The position numbers and the translations under genes are program-made. A DNA stretch of 64,000 bases. It comes from Salinicola rhizosphaerae. Its GTDB lineage: Bacteria > Pseudomonadota > Gammaproteobacteria > Pseudomonadales > Halomonadaceae. The stretch covers positions 615,600 through 679,599 of the forward strand of contig NZ_BMZI01000001.1 of NCBI RefSeq assembly GCF_014652715.1, written 5' to 3'. The notes under the pieces were generated by a model. The model made no database searches. It saw only the letters and a program-made list of their open reading frames with translations, and was not told the DNA's origin. Positions 46,725-56,260 of the stretch are shown here, in pieces; within the stretch, counting starts at the first letter, position 1; each line of letters opens with the position of its first letter.

Positions 46725-47723
46725 TTACTGGGTGGGCGATACGACAAACGTCTGGTGATAGCCGGCGTCATTCAAGGTCGTACGAACGCGCTCCAGCGAC
46801 GCCAGATCATCGATGGGACCGACCTGAACACGATAAAGAGAGGCTGCATTGTCGATGCGGACGGGTTGTGACAGCAACCCTTGCAGGCGATTTTTCAGGG
46901 CCTGAGCGTTGGCGGCAGAGCCCAGCGCGGCAACCTGCAGATAACGGGAACCCGCTGCTGCGGGAGAGGAGCGAGAAGCCTCCGCCGTGGTGACTGGCCC
47001 GGGCTGCACCGCCGGCGAGTCATCAGCGGCAGCCAGAACGGGATCGATGCGAGCGGCATAATCCCCGTTGGCGCCACTCGTGTTACTCGCCGAGGCCCGG
47101 CCGCTGCCGGCAGAGCGCGTCGCCGCGACACCCGACCTCTGGCCACCGATCGACTGACCGTGGGTCCGCGCCCAGACGATCGGGTCGATGGCCTCGACCT
47201 TTACCCGCCCCGTACCGCCCTTGAGGATGTTCAACCGTGCCGCGGCGGCATAGGAGAGATCGATCAGGCGATCACTATGAAACGGGCCGCGGTCGTTGAC
47301 CTTGACGATGACCTGACGCCCGTTGTCGAGATTGGTCACTCTGGCATAGGTCGGTAACGGCAGCGAGCGGTGCGCCGCGGTCATCTTGTACATGTCGTAG
47401 GTGTCGCCACTGGCGGTGTCGTAACCCTGAAACTTAACGCCATACCAGGAAGCACGGCCTTCCGCCACGTAGCCGGTCGGGTCCGAAAGCACATGATAGG
47501 TCTTGCCCCAGACCTGGTAGGTGGAGCGATTGCCGCTCTTGGCGCGAGGCTCGACCTTGGGCACCGCATCCGGCACGTTCGACACGTCTTCCGGCGAATC
47601 CGGATAGGCGTCCTGCCCCATCGAATAGCGGCCGCTGCTCGCCGGCCCGCCGCCGCCCGCACAACCCGCTAGCACCGCGGCAAGCAGTGCCACTATCAGC
47701 AGCCGATGATGGAGAAAACGCAT
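46725..47723 (-). CDS. rlpA: RlpA, septal ring lytic transglycosylase (lipoprotein)
   Basis: Outer-membrane lipoprotein that cleaves denuded peptidoglycan glycans. The 332-residue protein has a lipobox (VLAGC near residue 21), a double-psi barrel (GRASWYGVKFQGYDTASGDT, VKVNDRGPFHSDRLIDLSYA with the catalytic Asp) and a C-terminal SPOR domain (SRYLQVAALGSAANAQALKN) that binds septal glycan. The ATG at 47723 overlaps the mltB stop (TGATG), so the two are coupled. Confidence 0.96.
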   Translation of the reverse strand: MRFLHHRLLIVALLAAVLAGCAGGGGPASSGRYSMGQDAYPDSPEDVSNVPDAVPKVEPRAKSGNRSTYQVWGKTYHVLSDPTGYVAEGRASWYGVKFQGYDTASGDTYDMYKMTAAHRSLPLPTYARVTNLDNGRQVIVKVNDRGPFHSDRLIDLSYAAAARLNILKGGTGRVKVEAIDPIVWARTHGQSIGGQRSGVAATRSAGSGRASASNTSGANGDYAARIDPVLAAADDSPAVQPGPVTTAEASRSSPAAAGSRYLQVAALGSAANAQALKNRLQGLLSQPVRIDNAASLYRVQVGPIDDLASLERVRTTLNDAGYHQTFVVSPTQ

Positions 47724-48805
47724 CAAGACGTTCCTTCCATCGCCGTCTGGATACGCTGAGCCAGCGTCGCTACCGCCATGGCGTACAGGTGGCTGTGGTT
47801 ATACCGCGTGATGACGTAGAAGTTTTTAAGCCCCAGCACGTAGCGCACGTGGCCATCGGCAAAATCGAGCGCCAGCGGCGTGACGTCATCTGTCGGCTCG
47901 AGATCGCCTGCGGTCGGCACGATACCGACATCCGCCAACGCCTGGACCGACGTATCCGGCGGCTCGGTACGGTTGAAGGCGATCGACGACGGCGGCTCAT
48001 GTGGCCCCCTGGCCTCGACGAGTACCGCGCGATCGGGCTGCCAGCCATGCTTGGCAAAGTAGTTCGCGACGCTGCCGATCGCATCGACGGGATCGTTCCA
48101 CAGATCCTTGATGCCATCGCCGTCGAAGTCGACCGCATAGGCCTGGTAGCTGGTGGGAATGAACTGCGGGTAGCCCATGGCGCCGGCGTAGGAGCCGACT
48201 TCGGTGGTCGGATCGACGCCCTGCCCCAGCGTGATCTGGAGAAACGCTTCCAGCTCGCCGCGAAAGAAGGCACCACGCGACGGGTGGTGAAACGCCAGCG
48301 TCGACAGCGAATCCAGGACTCGGTGCGTTCCCTTGTGTCGACCATACTGCGTCTCGACACCCAGGATCGCCACGATCACCTCGGGTGCGACACCGTATTC
48401 ACGCTGTGCGCGAGCCAGCGCCTCACGATGGGCACGCAGGAAAGCGACGCCCTGACGAATACGCGCCGGTTGGATGAAGATATCGCGATACTCGTCCCAT
48501 CGAAGGCGGCGCTCGGCGGCATGACTCATGGCATCGAGCACCTGAGGCCGGAGCTGCGCCTGGCGCATCGTCGCCACGAGCTTGTCGGCCGGAAGCCCCT
48601 GCTGGGCCAGCGAGTCGAGCATCTCGCGCACGTCAGGATGTGTATCGGGATCGAAACCGCTGTCCGCAGCGGCGACAGACTGGCCCGCCCCGGCGGAGAT
48701 CGCCAAAGCCAGCAGGCTCACCCCGATGAGGCCCGGACGTCCATGCTTCCCCGATGATGGCGACCGCGAACGACATGCTGCTCTGAATGCCCACTTCCTT
48801 GGCAT
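47723..48805 (-). CDS. mltB: Lytic murein transglycosylase B
   Basis: Cleaves the glycan strand to 1,6-anhydromuropeptides. The 360-residue protein has a signal region (residues 1-46, ending SVAAA) without a lipobox, the catalytic Glu in AILGVETQYGRHKGTHRVLD, and GAMGYPQFIPTSYQAYAVDF typical of SltB/MltB. It is translationally coupled to rlpA and lies downstream of rodA. Confidence 0.95.
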   Translation of the reverse strand: MPRKWAFRAACRSRSPSSGKHGRPGLIGVSLLALAISAGAGQSVAAADSGFDPDTHPDVREMLDSLAQQGLPADKLVATMRQAQLRPQVLDAMSHAAERRLRWDEYRDIFIQPARIRQGVAFLRAHREALARAQREYGVAPEVIVAILGVETQYGRHKGTHRVLDSLSTLAFHHPSRGAFFRGELEAFLQITLGQGVDPTTEVGSYAGAMGYPQFIPTSYQAYAVDFDGDGIKDLWNDPVDAIGSVANYFAKHGWQPDRAVLVEARGPHEPPSSIAFNRTEPPDTSVQALADVGIVPTAGDLEPTDDVTPLALDFADGHVRYVLGLKNFYVITRYNHSHLYAMAVATLAQRIQTAMEGTS

Positions 48806-48860
48806 GCGCGACTGACTCCCTGCTGCAACCTGTTCGCCGTGGCCTGCGACCCGCGCTATC

Positions 48861-50003
48861 TCAATGCTTGAGCAGCCGCCGGTGCGTATGAATCGACATG
48901 AGAATACCGAAGCCGGCCATCAAGGTCACGCTGGAGGTCCCTCCATAGCTGACCAACGGCAGCGGCACGCCGACCACCGGCAGAATCCCGGTGACCATGC
49001 CGATGTTGACGAACACATAGATGAAAAAGGTGAGCACGATGCTGCCAGCGAGCAGCCGACCGTAGGTATCCTGAGCGTTGTTGGCCATGACCAGACCACG
49101 AGAGATCAACAGTAGATACAGCACCAGAATGGTCGCCATGCCGATGAGGCCGAACTCCTCACCCAGCACCGCCACGATGAAATCCGTGTGACGCTCGGGT
49201 AGAAACTCGAGCTGCGACTGGGTGCCCAGCCCCCAGCCTTTACCTTCGAGGCCACCACTGCCGATGGCGGTTTCGGATTGAATGATGTTCCAGCCCGCCC
49301 CCAGCGGATCACTCTCGGGGTTGAGAAAGGTCAACACCCGCTGGCGCTGATAGTCGTGCATGTTGAACCACAGAAGCGGCGCCGCACCGCCGGCCATCAC
49401 CGCCAGCGCGAGAATGAAGCGCCATGACAGCCCCGCCAGCAGAATGACGAAGACCGCCGCACAGGTAACCAGCATGGATGTGCCGAGGTCTGGCTGCCGC
49501 GCGATCAGCAGTACGGGAAGCGCGATGATCACCGCGCAGACGACCAGATCCCTCCAGGAGGGGGGCAACGGTCGCCGATGCAGATACGCCGCCAGCATCA
49601 TCGGCATCGCGATCTTCATCAGCTCCGAAGGCTGAAACCGTAACGGGCCGATCTCGAGCCAGCGCTGCGCGCCCATGCCGATATCGCCCATGATCTCCAC
49701 GGCGATCAGCATCAGCAGGCCGACGCCATAGGCAAGCGGCGTCAGCCGTCGCAGCGTCGATGGCGTCAGCTGGGCAATGACGATCGCGCCGGCGAAGGCC
49801 AGCACCATGCGAATAGCCTGGGCGACCGTAGTCGACTCCGACATGCCACTCGCGCTGTAGAGCACCACCAGCCCGAAGGAAACCAGCAGCAGCAGGATCG
49901 ACAGCAGCCAGGGATCGAGATGCAGGCGCAGCCAGATCGATCGCTTGCGACCGACGCGAGCACCTGCCGGACGCGGCGCGGTGCGTTGAAAATCAATCGC
50001 CAT
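48861..50003 (-). CDS. mrdB: RodA, SEDS peptidoglycan glycosyltransferase of the elongasome
   Basis: Polymerises glycan strands during cell elongation together with PBP2. The 380-residue protein has about ten membrane spans and SEDS motifs: YSASGMSESTTVAQAIRM, GAQRWLEIGPLRFQPSELMK, RQPDLGTSM with the catalytic Asp, and LPLVSYGGTSSVTLMAGFGI. The ATG at 50003 overlaps the mrdA stop by 11 nt. Confidence 0.97.
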   Translation of the reverse strand: MAIDFQRTAPRPAGARVGRKRSIWLRLHLDPWLLSILLLLVSFGLVVLYSASGMSESTTVAQAIRMVLAFAGAIVIAQLTPSTLRRLTPLAYGVGLLMLIAVEIMGDIGMGAQRWLEIGPLRFQPSELMKIAMPMMLAAYLHRRPLPPSWRDLVVCAVIIALPVLLIARQPDLGTSMLVTCAAVFVILLAGLSWRFILALAVMAGGAAPLLWFNMHDYQRQRVLTFLNPESDPLGAGWNIIQSETAIGSGGLEGKGWGLGTQSQLEFLPERHTDFIVAVLGEEFGLIGMATILVLYLLLISRGLVMANNAQDTYGRLLAGSIVLTFFIYVFVNIGMVTGILPVVGVPLPLVSYGGTSSVTLMAGFGILMSIHTHRRLLKH

Positions 50004-51888
50004 CGAGACTCTCGACCTCTTCGTTGATGGTCGTCGGCAAGGTGTCGTCGAGCTTGCCATCGTGCAGGACCCAGGCGTCGGTCAATTCACGCCCCAGCTC
50101 GGAGATACCGCCGCCGGCGTTCTCCACGATCATCGCGATGGCGATCTGCGGGTCCTCCACCGGCGCGAAGCCGATAAAGAGCGCATGATCGCGCAGCCGC
50201 TCCTCCAGCTCGTCGGCGTCGTACTTCTGGTTCTGCCCCAGCGAGAAGACCTGAGCCGTGCCGGTCTTCGCGGCCATGTCGTATTGAAGCCCGACTCCCG
50301 CCTTGCGAGCCGTTCCCTCGGGGCCGCTGATGACCGCCTCCATGCCTTTGAAGACATCCTGCCACCAGCGATCCTGATCCACCTTGACGTCCGGCTTGGT
50401 GTCGGCAAACGGCGGCTTGACCGCCTCTTCACCGATATCCTCGGCGAGATGCGGCCGCACCCAGTGACCGTGATTGGCAAGCGTTGCGGTCGCGGCCGCG
50501 AGCTGCAACGGCGTGGCCATGAAGTAACCTTGACCGATCCCCGCCGAAAGGGTCTCGCCAGGAAACCAGGCCTGGTTGTATTTCTCGCGCTTCCACTCGC
50601 GTGACGGCATCAGACCGGCTGACGCGCCCTGTACGTCCAGGGAAGTCACTTCGCCGAAACCGAACTCGTGCATGAACGAGGAGAGACGGTCGATGCCCAG
50701 CCGATAGGCCATGGTATAGAAGTAGGTGTTATTGGAGACCTCGAGCGCGCGCTCGAGATCCACGCGACCATGCCCCCAGCGCAGCCAGTTATGATAGCGG
50801 CGGTCGTCGTTGGGCAGTTTGAAGTAGCCAGGGTCGTAGATGATGTCGTTCGGCTTGACCACACCGTTCTGCAGAGACGCCAGCGCCTCGAACGGCTTCA
50901 CCGTGGACCCCGGCGGATACTGGCCGCGAGCGGCGCGATTGTAGAGCGGCAAATCGGGGTCCTGCTGCAGCCCCTGGTAGTCGTCGTAAGAGATACCGGT
51001 CACGAACTTGTTGATGTCGAAACCGGGCGCCGAGACCATCGCCAGGATGTCTCCGGTCTTGGGTTGAATCGCCACGATCGCGCCGCGGCGACCGTCGAGC
51101 AGATTGTAGGCCATGTGCTGGAGCCGGCTATCGATGGTCAGCGTCACGTCCTTGCCCGGGACCGGCGGCTGACGGTCGAGCTCACGCAGAACGCGCCCTC
51201 GCGCATTGGTCTCGACCTTGCGCAACCCTGCCTTGCCGTGTAGCTGGCCTTCGTAGGTGTACTCGACACCCGTCTTGCCGATGAAGTGCGTGCCGGCGTA
51301 GTTGCCAGGATCGAGATCGGCCAGCTCGTCGGCGTTGATGCGACCCACATACCCCAGCACGTGAGACATCACGATCGGGTCGGGATAGTAACGCACCAGC
51401 TGCGCCTCGACCTCCACGCCACTCAGGAGATACCGATTGACGGCCAGCCGTGCAATCTGGTCCTGGGTCAGGTCGCTCATCAGTAGCGCCGGCTGGTAAG
51501 GGCGCTGACGCTGCCTCGACCGCTCCTTGAATGTCGCGACCTCGTCCTCTGGCAACCCGAGAATCTGCACCAGGCGTTCGAGCGTCTCGTCCAGATCATC
51601 GACCCGTTCACGCACGATGGTGAGATTGTAGGTGGGCCGGTTCTCGGCCAGCAGTTTGCCATTGCGATCGTAGATGAGCCCGCGCCGCGGCGGTAGCGGC
51701 TCCACCCGCATCCGGTTATTGTCGGACCGGGTGGTGAAAACATCGTGCTTGACGACCTGGAGATAGAACAGCCGCCCCACGAGACCGCCGGCCATCAGCA
51801 GGATCAGCGCGGCGGCGAGCAGCGAGCGATTGCGGAAGACTCGGCTTTCCCGGAGGTGATCCTTGTCAGTGGGGCGACGCTTACGCAT
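49993..51888 (-). CDS. mrdA: Penicillin-binding protein 2 (transpeptidase of the elongasome)
   Basis: Cross-links lateral wall peptidoglycan; partner of RodA. The 631-residue class B PBP has one N-terminal membrane anchor (SLLAAALILLMAGGLVGRLF), the dimerisation part with PPRRGLIYDRNGKLLAENRP, and the transpeptidase motifs GSTVKP (SxxK), SNN (SxN) and KTGTAQ. The C-terminus is about as long as in E. coli PBP2. A 237-bp spacer without a gene precedes it, after rlmH. Confidence 0.97.
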   Translation of the reverse strand: MRKRRPTDKDHLRESRVFRNRSLLAAALILLMAGGLVGRLFYLQVVKHDVFTTRSDNNRMRVEPLPPRRGLIYDRNGKLLAENRPTYNLTIVRERVDDLDETLERLVQILGLPEDEVATFKERSRQRQRPYQPALLMSDLTQDQIARLAVNRYLLSGVEVEAQLVRYYPDPIVMSHVLGYVGRINADELADLDPGNYAGTHFIGKTGVEYTYEGQLHGKAGLRKVETNARGRVLRELDRQPPVPGKDVTLTIDSRLQHMAYNLLDGRRGAIVAIQPKTGDILAMVSAPGFDINKFVTGISYDDYQGLQQDPDLPLYNRAARGQYPPGSTVKPFEALASLQNGVVKPNDIIYDPGYFKLPNDDRRYHNWLRWGHGRVDLERALEVSNNTYFYTMAYRLGIDRLSSFMHEFGFGEVTSLDVQGASAGLMPSREWKREKYNQAWFPGETLSAGIGQGYFMATPLQLAAATATLANHGHWVRPHLAEDIGEEAVKPPFADTKPDVKVDQDRWWQDVFKGMEAVISGPEGTARKAGVGLQYDMAAKTGTAQVFSLGQNQKYDADELEERLRDHALFIGFAPVEDPQIAIAMIVENAGGGISELGRELTDAWVLHDGKLDDTLPTTINEEVESLDGD

Positions 51889-52125
51889 GAGAGCGACACT
51901 GCCTCAGGCAAGCGAGAAACAACGGGCGAGGCGACGCCGGGCTACGGGAAGCAATGTACGGCAGGACCGAGTGGCGTCGAGCTGGGGCGTCGGGTAGCAA
52001 CAAGCGACTGACTCTCTGACTGGAGAACGACTCGCCCCGACGGCGGGACGTTGGATAAACAGGGAACGACCGCGCCGGGGCTCGGACTCACGGACGTCGA
52101 CGCTGTCGGCCGGCACGTGCAGCGG

Positions 52126-52593
52126 TCAGCGGTGGTACGGGTGGCCCACCAGCAGCGTCCAGGCGCGATAGACCTGCTCCGCCAGTAACACCCGCACCAG
52201 CGGGTGCGGCAGCGTCAGCGCGGAGAGTGACCAGCGTGCCTGCGCCCGCTTTACGATTCGCGAATCGAGACCGTCCGGGCCACCGACCGCCAGGACGACG
52301 TCCTGACCGCTCTGACGCCAATCACCCAGCCGATCAGCGAGCGTTTCGGTCGACCAGACAGCGCCTCTGACCTCCAGCGCAATCACAAGTTCCTGATCGC
52401 GAATCTTTTCGAGCATCCGATCGCCTTCCGCCTGGATGGCACGGGCGATATCGGCGTTCTTGCCACGCGCGCCGGCCGGGATCTCGACGACTTCGAACGG
52501 CATCTCGCGCGGCATTCGCTTGCGGTACTCGTCCACGCCCGTCTCGACCCAGGCCGGCATTCGGGTACCGACCGCCAGCAGCCGGATTTTCAC
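52126..52593 (-). CDS. rlmH: 23S rRNA pseudouridine-1915 N3-methyltransferase
   Basis: SPOUT methyltransferase acting on the ribosome at helix 69. The 155-residue length equals E. coli RlmH; it begins [20 protein letters not shown] and has the SAM knot with [12 protein letters not shown] and the C-terminal [11 protein letters not shown]. The ATG overlaps the rsfS stop (ATGA). Confidence 0.97.
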   Translation of the reverse strand: MKIRLLAVGTRMPAWVETGVDEYRKRMPREMPFEVVEIPAGARGKNADIARAIQAEGDRMLEKIRDQELVIALEVRGAVWSTETLADRLGDWRQSGQDVVLAVGGPDGLDSRIVKRAQARWSLSALTLPHPLVRVLLAEQVYRAWTLLVGHPYHR

Positions 52594-52967
52594 CCGCGCA
52601 GCTCTTGACGCTCTCCGCTCGTGGCCGCGCGCTGCGCGTCGACCGGCAGATCAGCCCACAGCCGCTCCAGATCATAGAGCTTGCGAGTTTCCGGCATCAT
52701 GACGTGGACGACCACATCGCCCAGGTCGACCAGCACCCACTCGCCGCTCTGCTGCCCTTCAATGCCGAGAGGACGGGAACCCGCTTCTTTAGCCTTGTCG
52801 ATGACGTTGTTGGCCAGGGCGGTCACGTGGCGCGAGGACGTACCGCTCGCCACGACCATGACATCGGTCACGCTGGTCAGTTCGGCCACGTCGAGTTCCA
52901 CCACGTCCTGCGCCTTGAGCTCGTCGAGCGCTTCGACGACCAGCGATTTGAGAGTATCTGTCTGCAT
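52590..52967 (-). CDS. rsfS: Ribosomal silencing factor
   Basis: Binds ribosomal protein L14 and blocks subunit joining when nutrients fall. The 125-residue protein has [40 protein letters not shown], the [20 protein letters not shown] core and [10 protein letters not shown]. It sits between nadD and rlmH in the classical order. Confidence 0.96.
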   Translation of the reverse strand: MQTDTLKSLVVEALDELKAQDVVELDVAELTSVTDVMVVASGTSSRHVTALANNVIDKAKEAGSRPLGIEGQQSGEWVLVDLGDVVVHVMMPETRKLYDLERLWADLPVDAQRAATSGERQELRG

Positions 52968-53016
52968 AGCTCCTCATGAGGAAATTGCCACCCCCGGAAT
53001 CCGGGAATCGCGCATT

Positions 53017-53775
53017 CTACTCCGATCCATCGCGAACGCCAGCACCGGCGCCCGCTGCAACGGCGCCGTGACGGCGATACAGCCCGCGCCGCTCGATATA
53101 GGCCTCGACGGCCTCCGGCAACAGATAGCGAACGCTGCGCCCGCCCTGCAGCCGGTTACGCACTTCGGTGGCGGCGATCGCCATGCGACTGGGCAGACGA
53201 AGCCTCAGCAGATTGCCGCACGGAGCCGCCATCATCGCGCTCACCGAGGCCACCTCCCGCCCCTCGATCAGGCTGGCCAGCGCCGGCTCGAGCGGCGCTT
53301 CGTGATCAGGCCTGTCGATGACGACAATATGGGCCAGCGAGAGCAGCGCCTCCTTGCGGTGCCAGCTGGGCAGGCCGAGAAAGGCGTCATGGCCCACCGC
53401 CATGACCAGGCGTGCCTGCTCGCCAAGCTCCTCTCGCAGCGAGGCCAGCGTGTCGACCGAGTAGGAGTGCCCGCTGCGGCGAATCTCGCGATCGTCGGCG
53501 AGCAGCCCCGGCGTATCGCCGATCCCTGCCGCGAGCATGGCCAGACGGTGCTCGGCGGAGATGCCTGGCACCTCCCGGTGCGGCGGCACATGGACGGGAA
53601 TCATGTGAACGCGGTCGAGCCCCAGCACTTCGCGGAGCTCCACTGCGCTGCGCAGGTGGCCGAGATGGACAGGATCGAACGTGCCCCCGAGCATGGCCAC
53701 GCATGCCGGCCCGTCCGGCGACCGCGCCGAGCTCCCCGCCCCGCTCGCGTCCGCCGCCCGCTCAGCGCCTGACAT
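53017..53775 (-). CDS. nadD: Nicotinate-nucleotide adenylyltransferase
   Basis: Makes nicotinic acid adenine dinucleotide for NAD synthesis. The nucleotidyltransferase fold starts with [20 protein letters not shown] and includes [35 protein letters not shown] and the C-terminal [14 protein letters not shown]. With the ATG at 53775 the protein is 252 residues, about 35 more than usual: there is an Ala/Ser/Gly-rich N-terminal extension of about 27 residues and a Gly/Ala-rich tail. A GTG two codons before MLGG could be the true start. It overlaps the proA end by 14 nt. Confidence 0.93.
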   Translation of the reverse strand: MSGAERAADASGAGSSARSPDGPACVAMLGGTFDPVHLGHLRSAVELREVLGLDRVHMIPVHVPPHREVPGISAEHRLAMLAAGIGDTPGLLADDREIRRSGHSYSVDTLASLREELGEQARLVMAVGHDAFLGLPSWHRKEALLSLAHIVVIDRPDHEAPLEPALASLIEGREVASVSAMMAAPCGNLLRLRLPSRMAIAATEVRNRLQGGRSVRYLLPEAVEAYIERRGLYRRHGAVAAGAGAGVRDGSE

Positions 53776-55045
53776 GACCGTCGCCAAACACGACATACTT
53801 GCGCGTCGTCAGCCCTTCGAGCCCCACAGGCCCGCGCGCGTGAAGCTTGTTGGTCGAGATGCCGATCTCGGCGCCCAGGCCGAATTCGAACCCGTCGGCA
53901 AATCGGGTCGAGGCGTTGACGATCACCGAGCTGGAGTCCACCTCGGTCAAGAATCGCCGCGCCATCGTCACGTTCTCGGTGACGATGGCATCGGTATGCT
54001 GCGAGCCGTAACGGCCGATATGCTCGACCGCCTGATCGAAGTCGTCGACGACGCGAATGGCAATGATCGGCGCCAGATACTCGGCCGCCCAGTCCGCCTC
54101 GGTGGCCGGCAGAGCATCGGCAATGATGCCTCGCGTGCGGTCGCAGCCGCGGATCTCGACACCCTTGTCGCGATAGATCGACGCGATGCGCGGCAGTGCC
54201 ACGGCCGCGATGTCGACGTGGACCAGCAGTGTTTCCATGGTATTGCAGGGCGAGTAGCGCTGCGTCTTGGCGTTATCGGCAATGGCGACCGCCTTGTCGA
54301 GGTCCGCCTGCGCGTCGAGATAGACGTGGCATACGCCGTCCAGGTGCTTGATCACCGGCACTGTCGCTTCGGACGCGATGCGGGCAATGAGCGACTTTCC
54401 GCCGCGTGGCACGATGACGTCGACGAACTCCGGCATGGTGATCAGCTCGCCGACGGCGGCGCGATCGGTCGTCGCCACGATCTGCACGGCAGCCTCGGGG
54501 ACGGCCGCATCCTCGAGGCCGGCGCGGATACACTCGGCGATGGCAGCATTGGTGGCTGCCGCTTCCGACCCGCCACGCAGGATGCAGGCATTGCCCGATT
54601 TCAGGCACAGGCTCGCCGCCTCGATGGTGACGTTGGGCCGTGACTCGTAGATGATGCCGATCACCCCGAGCGGCACGCGCATCTGCCCGACCTGGATACC
54701 GCTGGGCTGATAGCGCAGTCCGTCGATTTCACCGACCGGATCCGGCAGACTCGCCACCTGCCGGACGCCGGCGATCATGGCGTCGATTCTGGCCGGCGTC
54801 AGCGCCAGCCGATCCAGCAGTGCCTCGCTCAGCCCTCGCGCGCGACCGTTTTCCAGATCGCGCTGATTGGCCTTTGCCAGTGCCGGCCGAGCGGCCTCGA
54901 TACGCTCGACGATGGCGTCGAGGGCGGCGTTCTTGCGCCCGCTATCGATACGGCGCAGCGCGGCGCTCGCCTGACGGGCGCTCTCGCCCAGCGCGCGCAT
55001 GTAGCGCGTGATGTCACCGACTGAGTCGGTCGCGGTCTGCTGCAT
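53762..55045 (-). CDS. proA: Gamma-glutamyl phosphate reductase
   Basis: Second step of proline synthesis; reduces glutamyl-5-phosphate with NADPH. The 427-residue protein has [40 protein letters not shown], the catalytic Cys in [19 protein letters not shown] and the conserved [20 protein letters not shown]. nadD begins within its last codons. The 372-bp region upstream carries the 15-bp repeat array and no other gene. Confidence 0.97.
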   Translation of the reverse strand: MQQTATDSVGDITRYMRALGESARQASAALRRIDSGRKNAALDAIVERIEAARPALAKANQRDLENGRARGLSEALLDRLALTPARIDAMIAGVRQVASLPDPVGEIDGLRYQPSGIQVGQMRVPLGVIGIIYESRPNVTIEAASLCLKSGNACILRGGSEAAATNAAIAECIRAGLEDAAVPEAAVQIVATTDRAAVGELITMPEFVDVIVPRGGKSLIARIASEATVPVIKHLDGVCHVYLDAQADLDKAVAIADNAKTQRYSPCNTMETLLVHVDIAAVALPRIASIYRDKGVEIRGCDRTRGIIADALPATEADWAAEYLAPIIAIRVVDDFDQAVEHIGRYGSQHTDAIVTENVTMARRFLTEVDSSSVIVNASTRFADGFEFGLGAEIGISTNKLHARGPVGLEGLTTRKYVVFGDGHVRR

Positions 55046-55417
55046 GGCGTACTGTCTCTTCGTTTTGCATGAGGACGCGGGGTCGTCCGTAAAGGCGTTC
55101 CGTCGTCAGCCAGCCGGTCGTTATTCAGCCGAATACTCTCCAGCCAAACACTCTTCAGTCGAATGTTGTCCAGCCGAGTATTGTCCAACCGAACACCGCC
55201 CAGCCGAACTTGACCGAGGCATGAGCTGGTCTACGGCGACGCTACCCGCACAGGTCATGGCGTCGGCGAGCTCGATCGTCGAGCGGGAGAAGACCGCATG
55301 ACGGCCGATAACACCTTGTCCCCGATCATGATTCGCGCTATACGGCCCCGTGAGAGGCATGCCATAGTGATGCCGGGAACCTGCACAAGAATCGTAACGG
55401 GTCCAATATAAGCCACC
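55046..55417. other. 372-bp divergent spacer upstream of proA
   Basis: No supported gene. The proA-proximal third is a seven-unit 15-bp tandem array (55111-55215). The distal part shows a possible -10-like TATAAG just before the membrane-protein gene at 55418 but no clear -35. The array translates into pentapeptide-like runs on both strands, which is only a consequence of its 15-bp period. Confidence 0.7.
55111..55215. repeat. 15-bp tandem repeat array (7 units)
   Basis: Seven gap-free 15-bp units with consensus close to CAGCCGAAYAYTSTC, for example CAGCCGAATACTCTC (55126), CAGCCAAACACTCTT (55141), CAGCCGAGTATTGTC (55171) and CAACCGAACACCGCC (55186). The first five bases (CAGCC) are best conserved. 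There are no spacers and no open frame with a start. Confidence 0.9.
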
Positions 55418-56260
55418 ATGCAAAGCAAGTACAAAAGCCCAGGCCAGCGGACGTTGCTCACGGCAAGCATTGTGCTGGCCATCAGTGCCGGAATCCTGGC
55501 CGACGATAGCCTGCGCCTGGTGTCGTGGGCGGGTGCCGCAGCGCTGGTCCTGGTGCTCGCGCGACCCAGCCGAGGGCTCGTCTGGGTACCGGCCGCCGCA
55601 GTGCTGCTGACAGCTGTCATGTTCTTCTACGGCGGTATGCCAGGATCACTCTGGATCTGGGTCGCACCACTGTGCGTACTCGGCCTTGACAAGGTTCTCT
55701 CTCGCCAGCGCCTTGGGCGATGCCTCGGCGCCCTGTTCGGCGCTGCCTGCGTGGCCGCGTTGTTCGGGTTCTACTCGCCCCCGACGGCGCTGATCGCCAG
55801 CGCCTCACTGGGTGTCGTCTGGCTACTGAGTCTGCATCGTCAGAGCCTGCTCGCCACCAGACCGACCCCGCAGGAGGCCCGCTGGCTGCTACCGCCCACG
55901 CTTCTGGAGACGGACATTCAGCAGGAGATCAAACGCAGCGAGCGCGAGGCACTGCATGGCGAAGTGGTGATTTTCGGCTGTGCGCACTCGACGGCAGCGG
56001 ACATGGAGCAGCTCTGCCGCTTGCTGCACGACAATCTGGCGCTCTACGAGCGCGCTTATCGGCTCAATGACTTCGGCGTTGCCGTTTTGCTGGTAACTAC
56101 CGATGCCCAGGCCGCACAGCAGCGCCGTGAACAGCTTCAGCACGCCATCGCGCCCCACCGCCTGACGTCGTCGACACCGCTGCAGGCGACCGCCGACAGG
56201 GGCAGGGGTGACCGTATCAGCAGCGCGGCGAAAGGCAAGGAGACGCAGTCTTGGCATTGA
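55418..56260 (+). CDS. Membrane protein with degenerate GGDEF-like domain (first of pair)
   Basis: A 280-residue protein: residues 1-150 hold about five hydrophobic spans (RTLLTASIVLAISAGILA, LVSWAGAAALVLVLA and others), and residues about 165-265 are cytosolic. That part aligns by eye with a shortened diguanylate cyclase fold: PPTLLETDIQQEIKRSEREA at the usual start, and YRLNDFGVAVLLVTTDAQAA where cyclases read YRLGGDEFAVLLPDTDAEGA. The GGDEF signature is gone, so no cyclase activity is expected. Its stop lies within the start region of the next gene. No family name recognised; the GGDEF relation is an inference. Confidence 0.65.
   Translation: MQSKYKSPGQRTLLTASIVLAISAGILADDSLRLVSWAGAAALVLVLARPSRGLVWVPAAAVLLTAVMFFYGGMPGSLWIWVAPLCVLGLDKVLSRQRLGRCLGALFGAACVAALFGFYSPPTALIASASLGVVWLLSLHRQSLLATRPTPQEARWLLPPTLLETDIQQEIKRSEREALHGEVVIFGCAHSTAADMEQLCRLLHDNLALYERAYRLNDFGVAVLLVTTDAQAAQQRREQLQHAIAPHRLTSSTPLQATADRGRGDRISSAAKGKETQSWH

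Noticed and set aside
55111-55215. Possible CRISPR array or pentapeptide-repeat protein
   Set aside because: Units are contiguous with no spacers, no cas genes are in the window, and the pentapeptide-like translations lack a start, a ribosome site and the A(D/N)LxX pattern.
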